Assembly (NCBI GenBank): GCA_021824345.1
Contig: JAKAKW010000010.1
Coordinates: forward strand, 1-48,986
DNA length: 48,986 nt
Source: a bacterium
GTDB lineage: Bacteria > Patescibacteriota > Minisyncoccia > Phycocordibacterales > UBA9973
Direction of reading: 5' to 3'
The position numbers and the translations under genes were made by a program. Shown one piece after another: positions 35,308 to 44,914 of this stretch (positions within the stretch are counted from its first letter, which is position 1; every line of letters starts with the position of its first letter). Under the pieces are notes generated by a model. That model saw only the letters and a list, made by a program, of their open reading frames with translations, did not search any database and was not told where the DNA came from.

Positions 35308-36096
35308 ATGGACAATGACACGCCAATCGACCTCTTGCAGGTGAAAATAGAGAAAGCCAAGGAAAATCTTTCGGAAGATACTCTGCAGGCCATCAGCGCG
35401 GTGGATTGGAAAAAAACCATTCTGGATATGCGCGCGAGCAGGGGTTACAGCTTCACCCAGCTTGAAGATTTGGAGCTGGAAACGGAACTGCTTCTATGCG
35501 GACTGACAAGCCCCGACGATTATCCGAAGGAAGTGGAAAAACGCCTGGGCCTTTCCAAACCGCAAACTTCAGACTTGATCAACTATCTGAACGAGAATAT
35601 ATTCAAAAAGATCAGGGAAGAGTTTATTAAAATTACGGACAAAAAGAAGCAGGGAGACACGGCAGAAAGCGAGGCTGAAACCCCGAGCCAATTAAAGCAG
35701 AGGCTTATTAGAACAGGCCCCGGCGCAAAAACTGAAGAAGAGGCAAGACAAAAAACGGAATCTGTTAAGCCTGCTGAACAGTCCAGCAACGTATCTGCCG
35801 GAGCGGCCGGCCCCGCAATGCCCCCCGAAACCCCGGAAAAGATACTGCAAACGTTAGAGAGCGAAGAAGAATTGCCATCTCCCGCGGAATCGGAGAAAAA
35901 AGAGGCAAAACCGGTTTTTGCCCAAAAACTTTCCGGCTCCTGGAAAGCGCCGGTCAATAGCACTGAATACACCTTGGGTAATCTTTCAAAAGAAGCAGGA
36001 GCGGAACATGTTTCCATTAAAGCATCCGCATTGCCGCCAACGAAGGATGCCGACGGGAAGCCGAAAGCGGACCCTTACAGGGAGGAAATACTCTAG
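35308..36096 (+). CDS. Hypothetical protein, paralogous to the preceding ORF, with an extended low-complexity C-terminus
   Basis: EDTLQAISAVDWKKTILD..EVEKRLGLSKPQTSDLINYLNENIFKKIRE. Confidence 0.6.
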   Translation: MDNDTPIDLLQVKIEKAKENLSEDTLQAISAVDWKKTILDMRASRGYSFTQLEDLELETELLLCGLTSPDDYPKEVEKRLGLSKPQTSDLINYLNENIFKKIREEFIKITDKKKQGDTAESEAETPSQLKQRLIRTGPGAKTEEEARQKTESVKPAEQSSNVSAGAAGPAMPPETPEKILQTLESEEELPSPAESEKKEAKPVFAQKLSGSWKAPVNSTEYTLGNLSKEAGAEHVSIKASALPPTKDADGKPKADPYREEIL

Positions 36097-36139
36097 AAAA
36101 TAGCTTAAAAATCTGCATAAATGCTATAATAAATACGAT

Positions 36140-36568
36140 ATGCAGTTCAAAGTCCCGCAATTTTTGGACATAGAAGACAAGATATTCGGGCCATTCACTT
36201 TCCGGCAGTTCGTGTATCTGGCGGGAGGCGCCGGCCTTTGTTATTTATTGTACAAGGTCTTGGGCCTATTGCTTGGCGTCATCCCGATGATCATTATCGC
36301 CGGCCTGTCGCTGGCCCTCGCTTTCTATAAACCGAACGGAAAGCCTTTTATAAACATGCTGGAAGCCGGATTCAAATATATCACCCGAAGCAAGCTGTAT
36401 ATATGGCAAGAGAGGAGGGGGGAGACTGCCAAGGAAAAAGCGATGCAACAGGCAGCTTCTCAGGCTCAGGCCGCGGCCGCGGCGGGAAGAAACATTCAGA
36501 AACTTTCCGGCAGCAAGCTGAAGGATTTGGCGTGGTCGTTGGACGTGCTTGATAACAAGAAACAATAG
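36140..36568 (+). CDS. PrgI-family (VirB3-like) inner membrane protein
   Basis: MQFKVPQFLDIEDKIFGPFTFRQFVYLAGGAGLCYLLYKVLGL..FYKPNGKPFINMLEAGFKYI. Confidence 0.9.
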   Translation: MQFKVPQFLDIEDKIFGPFTFRQFVYLAGGAGLCYLLYKVLGLLLGVIPMIIIAGLSLALAFYKPNGKPFINMLEAGFKYITRSKLYIWQERRGETAKEKAMQQAASQAQAAAAAGRNIQKLSGSKLKDLAWSLDVLDNKKQ

Positions 36569-36570
36569 TC

Positions 36571-37215
36571 ATGGCGCTTAAAGCAAGAGCAACTCAAGAG
36601 TTTGTTCCGATTAAAGAAGTCCGAGACGGGATAGTAGTCCTGAAGGACGGCGATTTGCGGGCCATAGTGCTGGCCAATTCCGTCAATCTTTCCCTGAAAT
36701 CGGAAGAAGAACAGCGGGCGGTTATATTCCAATTTCAAGGCTTTCTTAATACTCTGGATTTTCCGATCCAAATATCGGTGCAATCCAGAAAACTGGACAT
36801 AAGGCCGTATATACTTACTCTTGAAAATCGCATGAAGGCGCAAACCGAGCCCTTGCTTAAATTGCAGACAAAAGAGTATATAGATTTCATTAAAAATTTC
36901 ACCGACACGGTCAGCATTATGACAAAGAATTTTTTTGTGGTAGTGCCTTTTACCAACACTTTTCTAAAAGAAGCGAACGAAAACTTCCTCGGCAAACTTT
37001 TTTCAAGAAAAAGCAAACAGGAAAAAATGGCCCAGGAAGAGCTTGATTTTGAAGAAAAGAGGTCCCAATTGGACGAAAGAGTGGGGGTAATTCAGCAAGG
37101 GCTTGCCCGATGCGGAATAAAGAGCGCTCAGTTGGGCACTGAAGAAGTGGTGGAAGTGTTCTATAAAGTATTCAACCCCGGAGAGACGGAGGGTAAAATA
37201 AGGACGGAACAATAA
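36571..37215 (+). CDS. TraC-like domain protein (VirB4 N-terminal-like partner)
   Basis: TQEFVPIKEVRDGIVVLKDGDLRAIVLANSVNLSLKSEEEQRAVIFQFQGFLNTLDFPIQI. Confidence 0.8.
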   Translation: MALKARATQEFVPIKEVRDGIVVLKDGDLRAIVLANSVNLSLKSEEEQRAVIFQFQGFLNTLDFPIQISVQSRKLDIRPYILTLENRMKAQTEPLLKLQTKEYIDFIKNFTDTVSIMTKNFFVVVPFTNTFLKEANENFLGKLFSRKSKQEKMAQEELDFEEKRSQLDERVGVIQQGLARCGIKSAQLGTEEVVEVFYKVFNPGETEGKIRTEQ

Positions 37216-37219
37216 AAAA

Positions 37220-39064
37220 ATGTCAATTTTGGATTCATTTTTAAGCAGAAACAAGAAGGGGGAAGAACCGAAAGGAACGGCGGATGTTTCCATCATGCCT
37301 GTACTGCCCGAGGAAATATACGAGTCCGCCAAGCTGGAATTGCAGGACATAGTGGCTCCCTCCGCTTTAAAGATCGAGCCTAAATCCATAAACCTTGGAG
37401 ACAAAATCGCCCGCACTTTCTTCATTATTTCCTACCCGCGCTATCTGACCGACAATTGGTTCTCGCCCATAATTAATTTGGACAAGGTGTTTGACGTATC
37501 AATATTCATTGAACCGGTGGACACTTCCATGGCCCTGCGGCAATTTCAGAAGAAAGTGGCCGAGGTGGAAAGCCAGATCAACACCCGCGCGGCCCGCGGA
37601 ATGGTCCGCGATCCCATGCTGGACACCGCTTATCAGGACCTTGAATCCCTGCGGGATAACCTGATTCAAGCGCAAGAAAAGCTGTTTGACGTTTCCGTAT
37701 ATATAACGGTGTACGCCGACAGCGATATGGAGCTTTTCAAAATAGAAAACGAAATAAAATCAATCCTCGAATCAAAGCTGATTTACATAAAACCGGCTCT
37801 TTTCCAGCAGGATACCGGCTTTAAGAGCGTGATACCGATAGGTAATGACGACCTCAAGGTGTATCAAAAGCTTAATTCCGAGCCCCTGTCCAGCATTTTC
37901 CCCTTTATTTCCCTGGACCTGACTTCGGACAAGGGAATATTGTACGGGGTAAACCGGCAAAATTCTTCTTTGGTAATCTTCGACCGTTTTTCCTTGGAAA
38001 ACTACAATTCCGTCACTTTCGCCAAATCCGGATCCGGAAAAAGCTACGCCACGAAGCTGGAGATTCTTCGCTCCCTCATGTTTGACGTGGACGTTATCGT
38101 GATAGACCCGGAAAAAGAATATGAATATCTGGCGGACGCGGTGGGAGGAAGATATTTCAACATCTCTCTTTCCTCGGAACACCATATAAATCCGTTCGAT
38201 CTTCCCATACCGCACGAAGACGAGTCGGCCGAAGACGTATTGCGCTCTAACATCATCAACCTGGTCGGCCTCTTCCGCCTGATGCTCGGAGGGCTTACTC
38301 CTGAAGAGGACGCTCTGGTGGACCGCGCCATTTCCGAGACTTACGCTTTAAAAGATATCACCCCCGATTCGGATTTTTCAAATATCGAGCCTCCGCTTCT
38401 GTCGGATTTTGAAATGGTGCTCGGCGGAATGGAAGGCACCGATTCCGTAATGCAAAGATTGGTTAAATACACAAAGGGTTCGTGGTCCACATTCCTCAAC
38501 AAGCCTTCAAATGTGGATATCAACAAAAAATTCGTGGTGTTTTCCGTAAGAGATATGGAAGACGAGCTGAAACCCGTTGCCATGTACATCGTTATGCACT
38601 ATATTTGGACCGCTGTCCGAAGAAATCTCAAGAAACGCCTTCTGGTGGTGGACGAGGCTTGGTGGATGATGAAATCCGAAGATACCGCCTCTTTTTTGTA
38701 CGGCATCGCAAAACGCGGGCGCAAATATTACCTTGGCTTGGCCACCATTACCCAGGACGTGGCGGACTTTATGCGTTCTCCGTACGGCGTGCCTATCGTT
38801 ACCAACTCCTCAATCCAGCTTTTGTTAAAACAATCTCCATCCACCATAGACGTGGTGGTAAAAACTTTCAACCTAACCGATGAAGAAAAGTATCTTCTGC
38901 TTGAATCAGGCATCGGGGAAGGAATATTTTTCGCCGGGCTCAAGCACGTGGCCATAAAGATCATTTCCTCCTATACCGAAGACCAGATTATAACTTCCGA
39001 TCCGTCCCAGATTCTGTCCATAAAGAAAGCGAAGGAAGAAATGGAAGAGGCGGAAAACAAGTGA
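37220..39064 (+). CDS. VirB4-family type IV secretion ATPase
   Basis: TFAKSGSGKSYATKLEILRSLMFDVDVIVIDPEKEYEYLADAVGGRYFNISLSSEHHINPFDLP; RLLVVDEAWWMMK; LATITQDVADFM. Confidence 0.95.
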   Translation: MSILDSFLSRNKKGEEPKGTADVSIMPVLPEEIYESAKLELQDIVAPSALKIEPKSINLGDKIARTFFIISYPRYLTDNWFSPIINLDKVFDVSIFIEPVDTSMALRQFQKKVAEVESQINTRAARGMVRDPMLDTAYQDLESLRDNLIQAQEKLFDVSVYITVYADSDMELFKIENEIKSILESKLIYIKPALFQQDTGFKSVIPIGNDDLKVYQKLNSEPLSSIFPFISLDLTSDKGILYGVNRQNSSLVIFDRFSLENYNSVTFAKSGSGKSYATKLEILRSLMFDVDVIVIDPEKEYEYLADAVGGRYFNISLSSEHHINPFDLPIPHEDESAEDVLRSNIINLVGLFRLMLGGLTPEEDALVDRAISETYALKDITPDSDFSNIEPPLLSDFEMVLGGMEGTDSVMQRLVKYTKGSWSTFLNKPSNVDINKKFVVFSVRDMEDELKPVAMYIVMHYIWTAVRRNLKKRLLVVDEAWWMMKSEDTASFLYGIAKRGRKYYLGLATITQDVADFMRSPYGVPIVTNSSIQLLLKQSPSTIDVVVKTFNLTDEEKYLLLESGIGEGIFFAGLKHVAIKIISSYTEDQIITSDPSQILSIKKAKEEMEEAENK

Positions 39065-39087
39065 TATACTTGTAAAACAAAGGGAAA

Positions 39088-40068
39088 ATGAAAAAAACAC
39101 TGCCAATCATAATTCTCTTCTTGACCGTATTTTTCACCGGGACGGCCGCCCGAGCCCAGGTGCAAAACACGGACATATCCCTGGAAATCACTCCGGCCTA
39201 CCCGGCCCCGAACCAGGATGTCACAGCCGTACTTTCCAGCCAAGCCCTTGATTTGGACAAGGCGCTTATCACCTGGTCGCAGGACGGACAGGATAAACTG
39301 AGCGGAATAGGGAAAAAACAGTTTCAATTCAATACGGGAAGTTTCGGTTCGCCCACTAATATTTCGGCCTCCATAGACACAGTCGGAGGAAACAGCCTGA
39401 TAAAAAGCGTTACCGTCTGGCCGGCGGAAGTGGATATGCTTTATGAAGCCCCGGACGCTTTTGTTCCTCCCTTCTATGAGGGTCTCGCCTTGCCTGCAAG
39501 CCAGAGCCGAATAAAAGTGGTGGCAATCCCGTTCCTTTCCTCCGGAAACGGGCAGACCGGCGGAAGCAATCTGTCTTATACGTGGTCCAAGGACGGCAGG
39601 GGACAGTCTCAAGCCTCCGGCTGGGGAAACAGTTCGTTCACTTTCAACAACAGCTACTTGGATAACGGAAATGCTATTTCCGTGCAAGTATCCGATATAA
39701 CCGGAAACTCCACTGCGGGTGGAACCATAAATATCCAAACAGTCAATCCAAAAATAATCTTCTATTCGAGAGACGAGGTTTTGGGAACGGATTGGCAGGA
39801 AGCGCTGTCGGACGGATTTTCCGTACCTTCCGGAGGCGCCACAATTACCGCAGCCCCGTATTTCTTTTCCGGACCGAACCCCGACTCCTCAAACCTGTCA
39901 TATGCGTGGACATTGAACGGCCAGGCGATTGACACGCCTAGTCCGAAAAATATCCTGTCAGTCAAACCGCAGAGCGGAACCAGCGGAACCGCGGATATCA
40001 AACTGACCATTAATAACATTGGCACGCTTTTCCAAACCATTAGCAAAACTTTAACCGTAAACTTTTAA
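39088..40068 (+). CDS. Secreted Ig/PKD-like protein of the T4SS-like locus
   Basis: Signal peptide MKKTLPIIILFLTVFFTGTAARA; beta-rich repeats LSYTWSKDGRG, LSYAWTLNGQAI. Confidence 0.6.
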   Translation: MKKTLPIIILFLTVFFTGTAARAQVQNTDISLEITPAYPAPNQDVTAVLSSQALDLDKALITWSQDGQDKLSGIGKKQFQFNTGSFGSPTNISASIDTVGGNSLIKSVTVWPAEVDMLYEAPDAFVPPFYEGLALPASQSRIKVVAIPFLSSGNGQTGGSNLSYTWSKDGRGQSQASGWGNSSFTFNNSYLDNGNAISVQVSDITGNSTAGGTINIQTVNPKIIFYSRDEVLGTDWQEALSDGFSVPSGGATITAAPYFFSGPNPDSSNLSYAWTLNGQAIDTPSPKNILSVKPQSGTSGTADIKLTINNIGTLFQTISKTLTVNF

Positions 40069-41952
40069 ATGAAAAAGGCATTTAAAAAAATCTTCGCCTC
40101 CGCTATTTTGCTTCTTCTGGCCACCGGCATGCTTTTGCCGGCAAATTATGCGTTAGCGCAGGATGTATCGCATCCTCTCATAATATCTGCTGGAAAATCC
40201 GGTAATGATATATACGTAACGGCAAAAACTTACAATCTCGGAAATAAATCAATCGTTTTTTCAGCTATTCCATCTACTGGTGTTTCTTTCACTTCCGCAG
40301 ACGGAACAAACCAGCCGTTGTGGGGAAAATGTCAAACTGGAGATACCACTCCAAGCAATTATGTCACTTCTTGTTCCGTATATTTGAAGATCAACAACTC
40401 CGGTACATACAGCGTATCCGCTTCCACAAACTATAATGGCACATTGGATTCAAATACAATCAACGTAGCGATGGGCGCCGACGGCACTGTTACAATAAAT
40501 AATTGTTCCACAGGTGAAACGCCGGATAAAAACGGAGTCTGTGTCCCAGCCACCAGCAAAGGCGTGGCGCTATCTGCCGTGTTGCCAAACAAGGGAACCA
40601 CCCTTGCCCCTGGGCTGGGAGCGACCGTAACAGCCGCTCTTGTGTCAACAGACGGAGAAGCGAAAACTTTCAAATTTTTTACGAATGGAAACGGAACATT
40701 CCAACCTGCAACTTGCGATGTGCCAGCGGTTAAATCAGGACAATCCCAGTCTTGCTCTGTCGTATTCGGGTCAATGGATGAGGGAACATACATGCTTAAT
40801 GCCAATGTATATAAAAAAGGAGACCTCACCGCAAACGGAGCTCTTGGTTATCCTTCGCATGGAGTGGAAGTAACAGTAAAGAGCCCTTATGCAGTAAATA
40901 TAAATGGCTCAACCGCAAGCCCGGAAAGTTGCGCAAGAATGAGTCCGCCGAAAGCTTATGACAGCGCCACAAATCAGTGCGTGGCGACCACAAATATGAC
41001 TTACACCCCGCTGGTCGGCTTGCCCGGCATGCCGGCGGGACAGCCGTATGACACCAGCCAGAAATGTGCGTTCGGCGACTACTTCAATATTGTATTCAAG
41101 GCGATAATAGGCCTTTGCGCAGTATTGGCAATGGTTATGCTGGTGTATGGCGGTATAGAATATATGACCGGGGGAACTATTTCTGAAAAAGAGAACGGCA
41201 AAGGGACGATCACTAACGCCATCCTTGGCCTTCTTATTGTTCTTGGAAGTTACGCCCTGCTTAACACCTTAAATCCCCAGCTCTTGAATGTATGCTTACA
41301 GTTACAACAGCAGACCGTAGTAGTAACGCCCATTCAAGAATTTGAAATAACAGGAGCCCAAAGTTCTTCTTTCAATGCCGCGCCGATCAAAATAAACTTT
41401 GACAAAGACGCTTATCCTGCAGCAAAAGCCGCTTCATTAAAAACCGGAGTAAAAATATCTCTTATACTGGCAATATTCCAACAAGAAACAAACTACGGAA
41501 AAAACGTAGGCGGTTGCAGATATAATGATGTAGCGGCCCAAATGAAACCTACAGAGCAGACCATCTTCGAAAGAATTATGAAAGACATGGGAAAAAATCC
41601 AACTGACGTACCGGTATCTTGCGCCCTAAAATCAGGCGGGGGGTATGCAGGGCACGGAGGAGCAATGGGGCTTGCCCAGGCTCTACCTTCAACCTGGCAG
41701 CAGTATGAAACTGAAGCAAAATCAAATCTTGGAAAATCTGCTCTAGACCCGTGGAATCCGAATGATGCATTGATGTTTATTGGAGTATTTATGAAACATA
41801 ACGGTGGTCTTGAAAGTCCGTACAACGGCGCGTGTAAATACTTCGGGCAATGCAGTTTTGGCGGAGTAGATTACGCTTCACAGGTGGTAGGAAAAATGGC
41901 CAGCCTTGATCAACAAATTGCTGATGAAATCAAAAAAGGGCAAATTAATTAA
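40069..41952 (+). CDS. Apparent VirB2/TrbC-like pilin domain fused to a VirB1-like lytic transglycosylase domain
   Basis: Paired TM IVFKAIIGLCAVLAMVMLVYGGIEYMTGG..GTITNAILGLLIVLGSYALLNTL (VirB2-like), then ISLILAIFQQETNYGKN..GHGGAMGLAQALPSTWQQYE (transglycosylase-like). Confidence 0.75.
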   Translation: MKKAFKKIFASAILLLLATGMLLPANYALAQDVSHPLIISAGKSGNDIYVTAKTYNLGNKSIVFSAIPSTGVSFTSADGTNQPLWGKCQTGDTTPSNYVTSCSVYLKINNSGTYSVSASTNYNGTLDSNTINVAMGADGTVTINNCSTGETPDKNGVCVPATSKGVALSAVLPNKGTTLAPGLGATVTAALVSTDGEAKTFKFFTNGNGTFQPATCDVPAVKSGQSQSCSVVFGSMDEGTYMLNANVYKKGDLTANGALGYPSHGVEVTVKSPYAVNINGSTASPESCARMSPPKAYDSATNQCVATTNMTYTPLVGLPGMPAGQPYDTSQKCAFGDYFNIVFKAIIGLCAVLAMVMLVYGGIEYMTGGTISEKENGKGTITNAILGLLIVLGSYALLNTLNPQLLNVCLQLQQQTVVVTPIQEFEITGAQSSSFNAAPIKINFDKDAYPAAKAASLKTGVKISLILAIFQQETNYGKNVGGCRYNDVAAQMKPTEQTIFERIMKDMGKNPTDVPVSCALKSGGGYAGHGGAMGLAQALPSTWQQYETEAKSNLGKSALDPWNPNDALMFIGVFMKHNGGLESPYNGACKYFGQCSFGGVDYASQVVGKMASLDQQIADEIKKGQIN

Positions 41953-41955
41953 TCC

Positions 41956-43224
41956 ATGAAAACCCGAAACATAATCTTATTGGTAATAGTGCTGGTGCTG
42001 GTCGCCGCGGGGGTGTGGGGATTTCTGCTTTCCCGCCGGCCGAGCGCGAGCCCTTCTTCTTCGGCCGGAGAAAATTTTGTTTCCACTCTTTGGCCGTTTG
42101 GTAATACGAGCCAGAACGCTCCTCAATCCGCGCAAACTCCTCCGGCAAACGTATCCGGATATCAGCCTCCGTCGGGAGGGCAAAACGCTCCGGCGGTAAG
42201 CTTGCGGCAAATATCCAGCATGCCGATTGCCGGCTATGGAGTTTTTATGAAACAGCGCTATGGAGCGGCCGGGACGGAAAATGCGCCATACGTGCGCTAC
42301 GCGGACAGAACAAACGGAAATATTTATCAGACTTTTGCCGATAATATACAAGAGCGCCAATTTTCTCAGACTGAAGTGCCGGGTTTGCATGAAGCTTTGT
42401 TCGGAGGGAGCGGGGAAGACGTAATAATGCGCTACCTGAAAAGCGATCAAGCAACCATAGAAACGTACGACGGAACCGTTCCGTCGGAAGTGTTGGGGGG
42501 AGATACTTCGGCGGCGAACAATCAGCTTACGGGAACCTTTCTGCCGGAAAATATTTCAGAAGTTTCCGTTTCTCCTGACTTTTCAAATATTTTTTATATA
42601 GTTCCTTCCGGTAATGGAGCTGCGGGGGTAACCGCAAGCATGTCGGGAGGTTCAAAAACTCAGATTTTTTCTTCATCCTTCACCGAATGGATGCCCCAAT
42701 GGCCGAACAAAAGAATGATAACGCTGACAACCAAGGCCTCCGGCACGGCAAACGGATATATGTATTCAATAGACCCGTTGACGAAGGATTTTGAAAAAAT
42801 TATTGGGGGAATAAGCGGACTGACCACCCTCACGAGTCCGAGCGGGAGGTTGGTGCTTTATGCGGACAATAATCTTTCCCTTAAAGTATACAATCGAGAT
42901 ACCGGACAGAGCGTATCCATGGGAGTCAATACTTTGCCTGAAAAATGCGTTTGGGGCGGCGCTAATGACGCAATTTACTGCGCTGTGCCGAAGTACGTGC
43001 AAAACGGTTTATACCCGGATGATTGGTACCAGGGAACCGTATCCTTTTCCGATTCAATTTGGAAGCTTGATCCATCAAACGGAAGCACAACCATGATAGC
43101 TGATCCGGGAACGGTGGCGGGGGTAGGGGATGTGGATGCTGTAAATTTAAAGCTTGATCAGAGCGAAAATTATCTTTTCTTCATGGACAAAAAAAGCTCG
43201 TATCTATACGAGCTGGCGCTATAA
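41956..43224 (+). CDS. Membrane-anchored protein, possibly beta-propeller-like
   Basis: N-terminal TM IILLVIVLVLVAAGVWGFLLSRRP; WMPQWPNKRMITLTTK, PSGRLVLYADN, LDQSENYLFFMDKK (TolB-like repeats). Confidence 0.55.
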   Translation: MKTRNIILLVIVLVLVAAGVWGFLLSRRPSASPSSSAGENFVSTLWPFGNTSQNAPQSAQTPPANVSGYQPPSGGQNAPAVSLRQISSMPIAGYGVFMKQRYGAAGTENAPYVRYADRTNGNIYQTFADNIQERQFSQTEVPGLHEALFGGSGEDVIMRYLKSDQATIETYDGTVPSEVLGGDTSAANNQLTGTFLPENISEVSVSPDFSNIFYIVPSGNGAAGVTASMSGGSKTQIFSSSFTEWMPQWPNKRMITLTTKASGTANGYMYSIDPLTKDFEKIIGGISGLTTLTSPSGRLVLYADNNLSLKVYNRDTGQSVSMGVNTLPEKCVWGGANDAIYCAVPKYVQNGLYPDDWYQGTVSFSDSIWKLDPSNGSTTMIADPGTVAGVGDVDAVNLKLDQSENYLFFMDKKSSYLYELAL

Positions 43225-43234
43225 ACATATATAA

Positions 43235-43342
43235 AGACCCCGGAACATTTCCGAGCGGGGTGTCTCGCAGGCCGGCGGGCCGAGAGGCAGCGCTGGGCCA
43301 GCAGGCCCAGACAGCGACCCCGCGAGGGAAGTTCCGGGGTCT
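43235..43342. repeat. Palindromic structured element E3 between convergent genes (multibranch fold; possible terminator)
   Basis: AGACCCCGGAAC/GTTCCGGGGTCT outer stem; GCGGGGT/ACCCCGC second stem; inner TCTCG..CGAGA and CTGGGCC-AGCA-GGCCCAG hairpins. Confidence 0.75.
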
Positions 43343-43356
43343 GTATATTAATTTTT

Positions 43357-43875
43357 TTACAATTCCCCGATATACTTGATCACCACCCGGCGTTCCCGGC
43401 CGGCTCCTTCAGACTCGGTTTTCAAATCCGTCGCGTCTGAAAGAAATTCATGAATCACCCTGCGCTCAAAAGCCGGCATCGGATCCACTTCAATGTTTGA
43501 TTTGAAATATCTGGCCCTTTCCGCCATCATGTGAGCAACAGAGCGCACGTTTTCCACTCTTCTCTTTTGAAATCCGTTTATGTCTATTACTATTCCATAA
43601 TTAGAATTCCCTTCATTTTCGCTTTCTTCTTTTTCTGCGCCTTCCTCCTCCGAAGCTTTTTTCTCCGTTTTTGCGTCTATCATTTTTCGAATCAAATGAT
43701 TAAGAGCGAACACCGCCTCTCCGCTTCTGTCAAAAAAAGGCTTGGGGTTTTCAACTTCCACCGAAAACCAGGTTGCTTTGGACCCGTCCTGCTCTTCCAA
43801 AGATACTCCCGATAGAGGCACGGAAAGCTTTTCAAAAAATTCCCTTATTAAGCTTTGAACATCATTTTTTTCCAT
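43357..43875 (-). CDS. jag: Jag/KhpB-like KH-R3H RNA-binding protein
   Basis: VIDINGFQKRRVENVRSVAHMMAERARYFKSNIEVDPMPAFERRVIHEFLSDA; adjacent to yidC. Confidence 0.9.
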   Translation of the reverse strand: MEKNDVQSLIREFFEKLSVPLSGVSLEEQDGSKATWFSVEVENPKPFFDRSGEAVFALNHLIRKMIDAKTEKKASEEEGAEKEESENEGNSNYGIVIDINGFQKRRVENVRSVAHMMAERARYFKSNIEVDPMPAFERRVIHEFLSDATDLKTESEGAGRERRVVIKYIGEL

Positions 43876-44635
43876 CTTTTTCGCTTTGTTCTTTCAGTCC
43901 CTCATTCCGCGCTTTGTTTTCCGCGTATATTTGCTGGCCTATGATGAAGATATTACTCGTAATCCAGTATAATGCAACCGCGCCGGAAACGCTGTAAGCG
44001 ATAAAGGCCACAACCAAGGGAAAAATGTATTTCATCTGCATGTTCATGCTCTTGGATAGATTTTCTTGAAATGATTTCTTTCCGTCCGGAGATGGTTGGC
44101 TTCCTGCCGGCGAGAGCACCGCGGATTTGGGCATGAAGTGCGCCTGAAAATACTGGGAAACGCCGGCCAAAATGGCCAGAGACAAACTTTTTCCGCCGAT
44201 GTCCGCAATGCCGAGAAAATTAAGGCTGGTATGGGCGGGAGCGTGAACGAAAGGATAAAGGATGGAGCTGTCAAAATTTATTCCTTTTAAAAACACGTAA
44301 TAAAGGGCGAAAATTATGGGCAGTTGAATCAATGTGACCAAGCATCCGGAAAGCGGGTTCACTTTCTTTTCCTTGTAAAGCTCCATGGTCAGCCGGGCTT
44401 GTTCTTCTTTTGATTTTCCGCTTTGTTTTATTTTATTTATTTCCGGCTCCAGCTTCTTCATCTTGATCTGGCTTTCTATGGAGTGCTGGGCGAAGGGAAA
44501 CAGAATAAGCTTTACTATTATAGTAAGCGCAATAATGGCGATTCCGACGTCCGCGCCGGGAATCACTGAAACTAAAAAGGCCAAAGCGTTCAGTAATGGC
44601 CTATACAATACATCATTCCATATTGCCGAGAACAT
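43862..44635 (-). CDS. yidC: YidC/Oxa1 membrane protein insertase
   Basis: GIAIIALTIIVKLILFPFAQHSIESQIKMKKLEPEINKIK..NPLSGCLVTLIQLPIIFALYYVF. Confidence 0.95.
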   Translation of the reverse strand: MFSAIWNDVLYRPLLNALAFLVSVIPGADVGIAIIALTIIVKLILFPFAQHSIESQIKMKKLEPEINKIKQSGKSKEEQARLTMELYKEKKVNPLSGCLVTLIQLPIIFALYYVFLKGINFDSSILYPFVHAPAHTSLNFLGIADIGGKSLSLAILAGVSQYFQAHFMPKSAVLSPAGSQPSPDGKKSFQENLSKSMNMQMKYIFPLVVAFIAYSVSGAVALYWITSNIFIIGQQIYAENKARNEGLKEQSEKDGKK

Positions 44636-44704
44636 TTCCTTATTCTATACGAAAACGCTGAAAAATCAAAGCTTTATGAATAAAACGCCGTGTTCTGTAT
44701 TTTT

Positions 44705-44914
44705 TTATTTGACTGGGTCTATGCGGTTCTTCTGCCACGGATGGCAGCGCATGATTCGCCAAACTGACTTTAAAGATCCTTTTGCGGGCCCGTATTTTCT
44801 TATTGCCTCCTTTGCGTATTCAGAACAAGTTGGATAAAAAACGCAGGAAGGTTTTTTAAGCGGGCTGATGTATTTTTGATATAAATTTATAAGGCTTATC
44901 AAAAATTTTTTCAT
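44705..44914 (-). CDS. yidD: Membrane protein insertion efficiency factor YidD
   Basis: LINLYQKYISPLKKPSCVFYPTCSEYAKEAIRKYGPAKGSLKSVWRIMRCHPW. Confidence 0.95.
   Translation of the reverse strand: MKKFLISLINLYQKYISPLKKPSCVFYPTCSEYAKEAIRKYGPAKGSLKSVWRIMRCHPWQKNRIDPVK

Noticed and set aside
36571-39064. Frameshift-split VirB4
   Set aside because: The two ORFs are separate TraC-like and VirB4 proteins; the second already has its own N-terminal region, so this looks like normal CPR organisation rather than a pseudogene.
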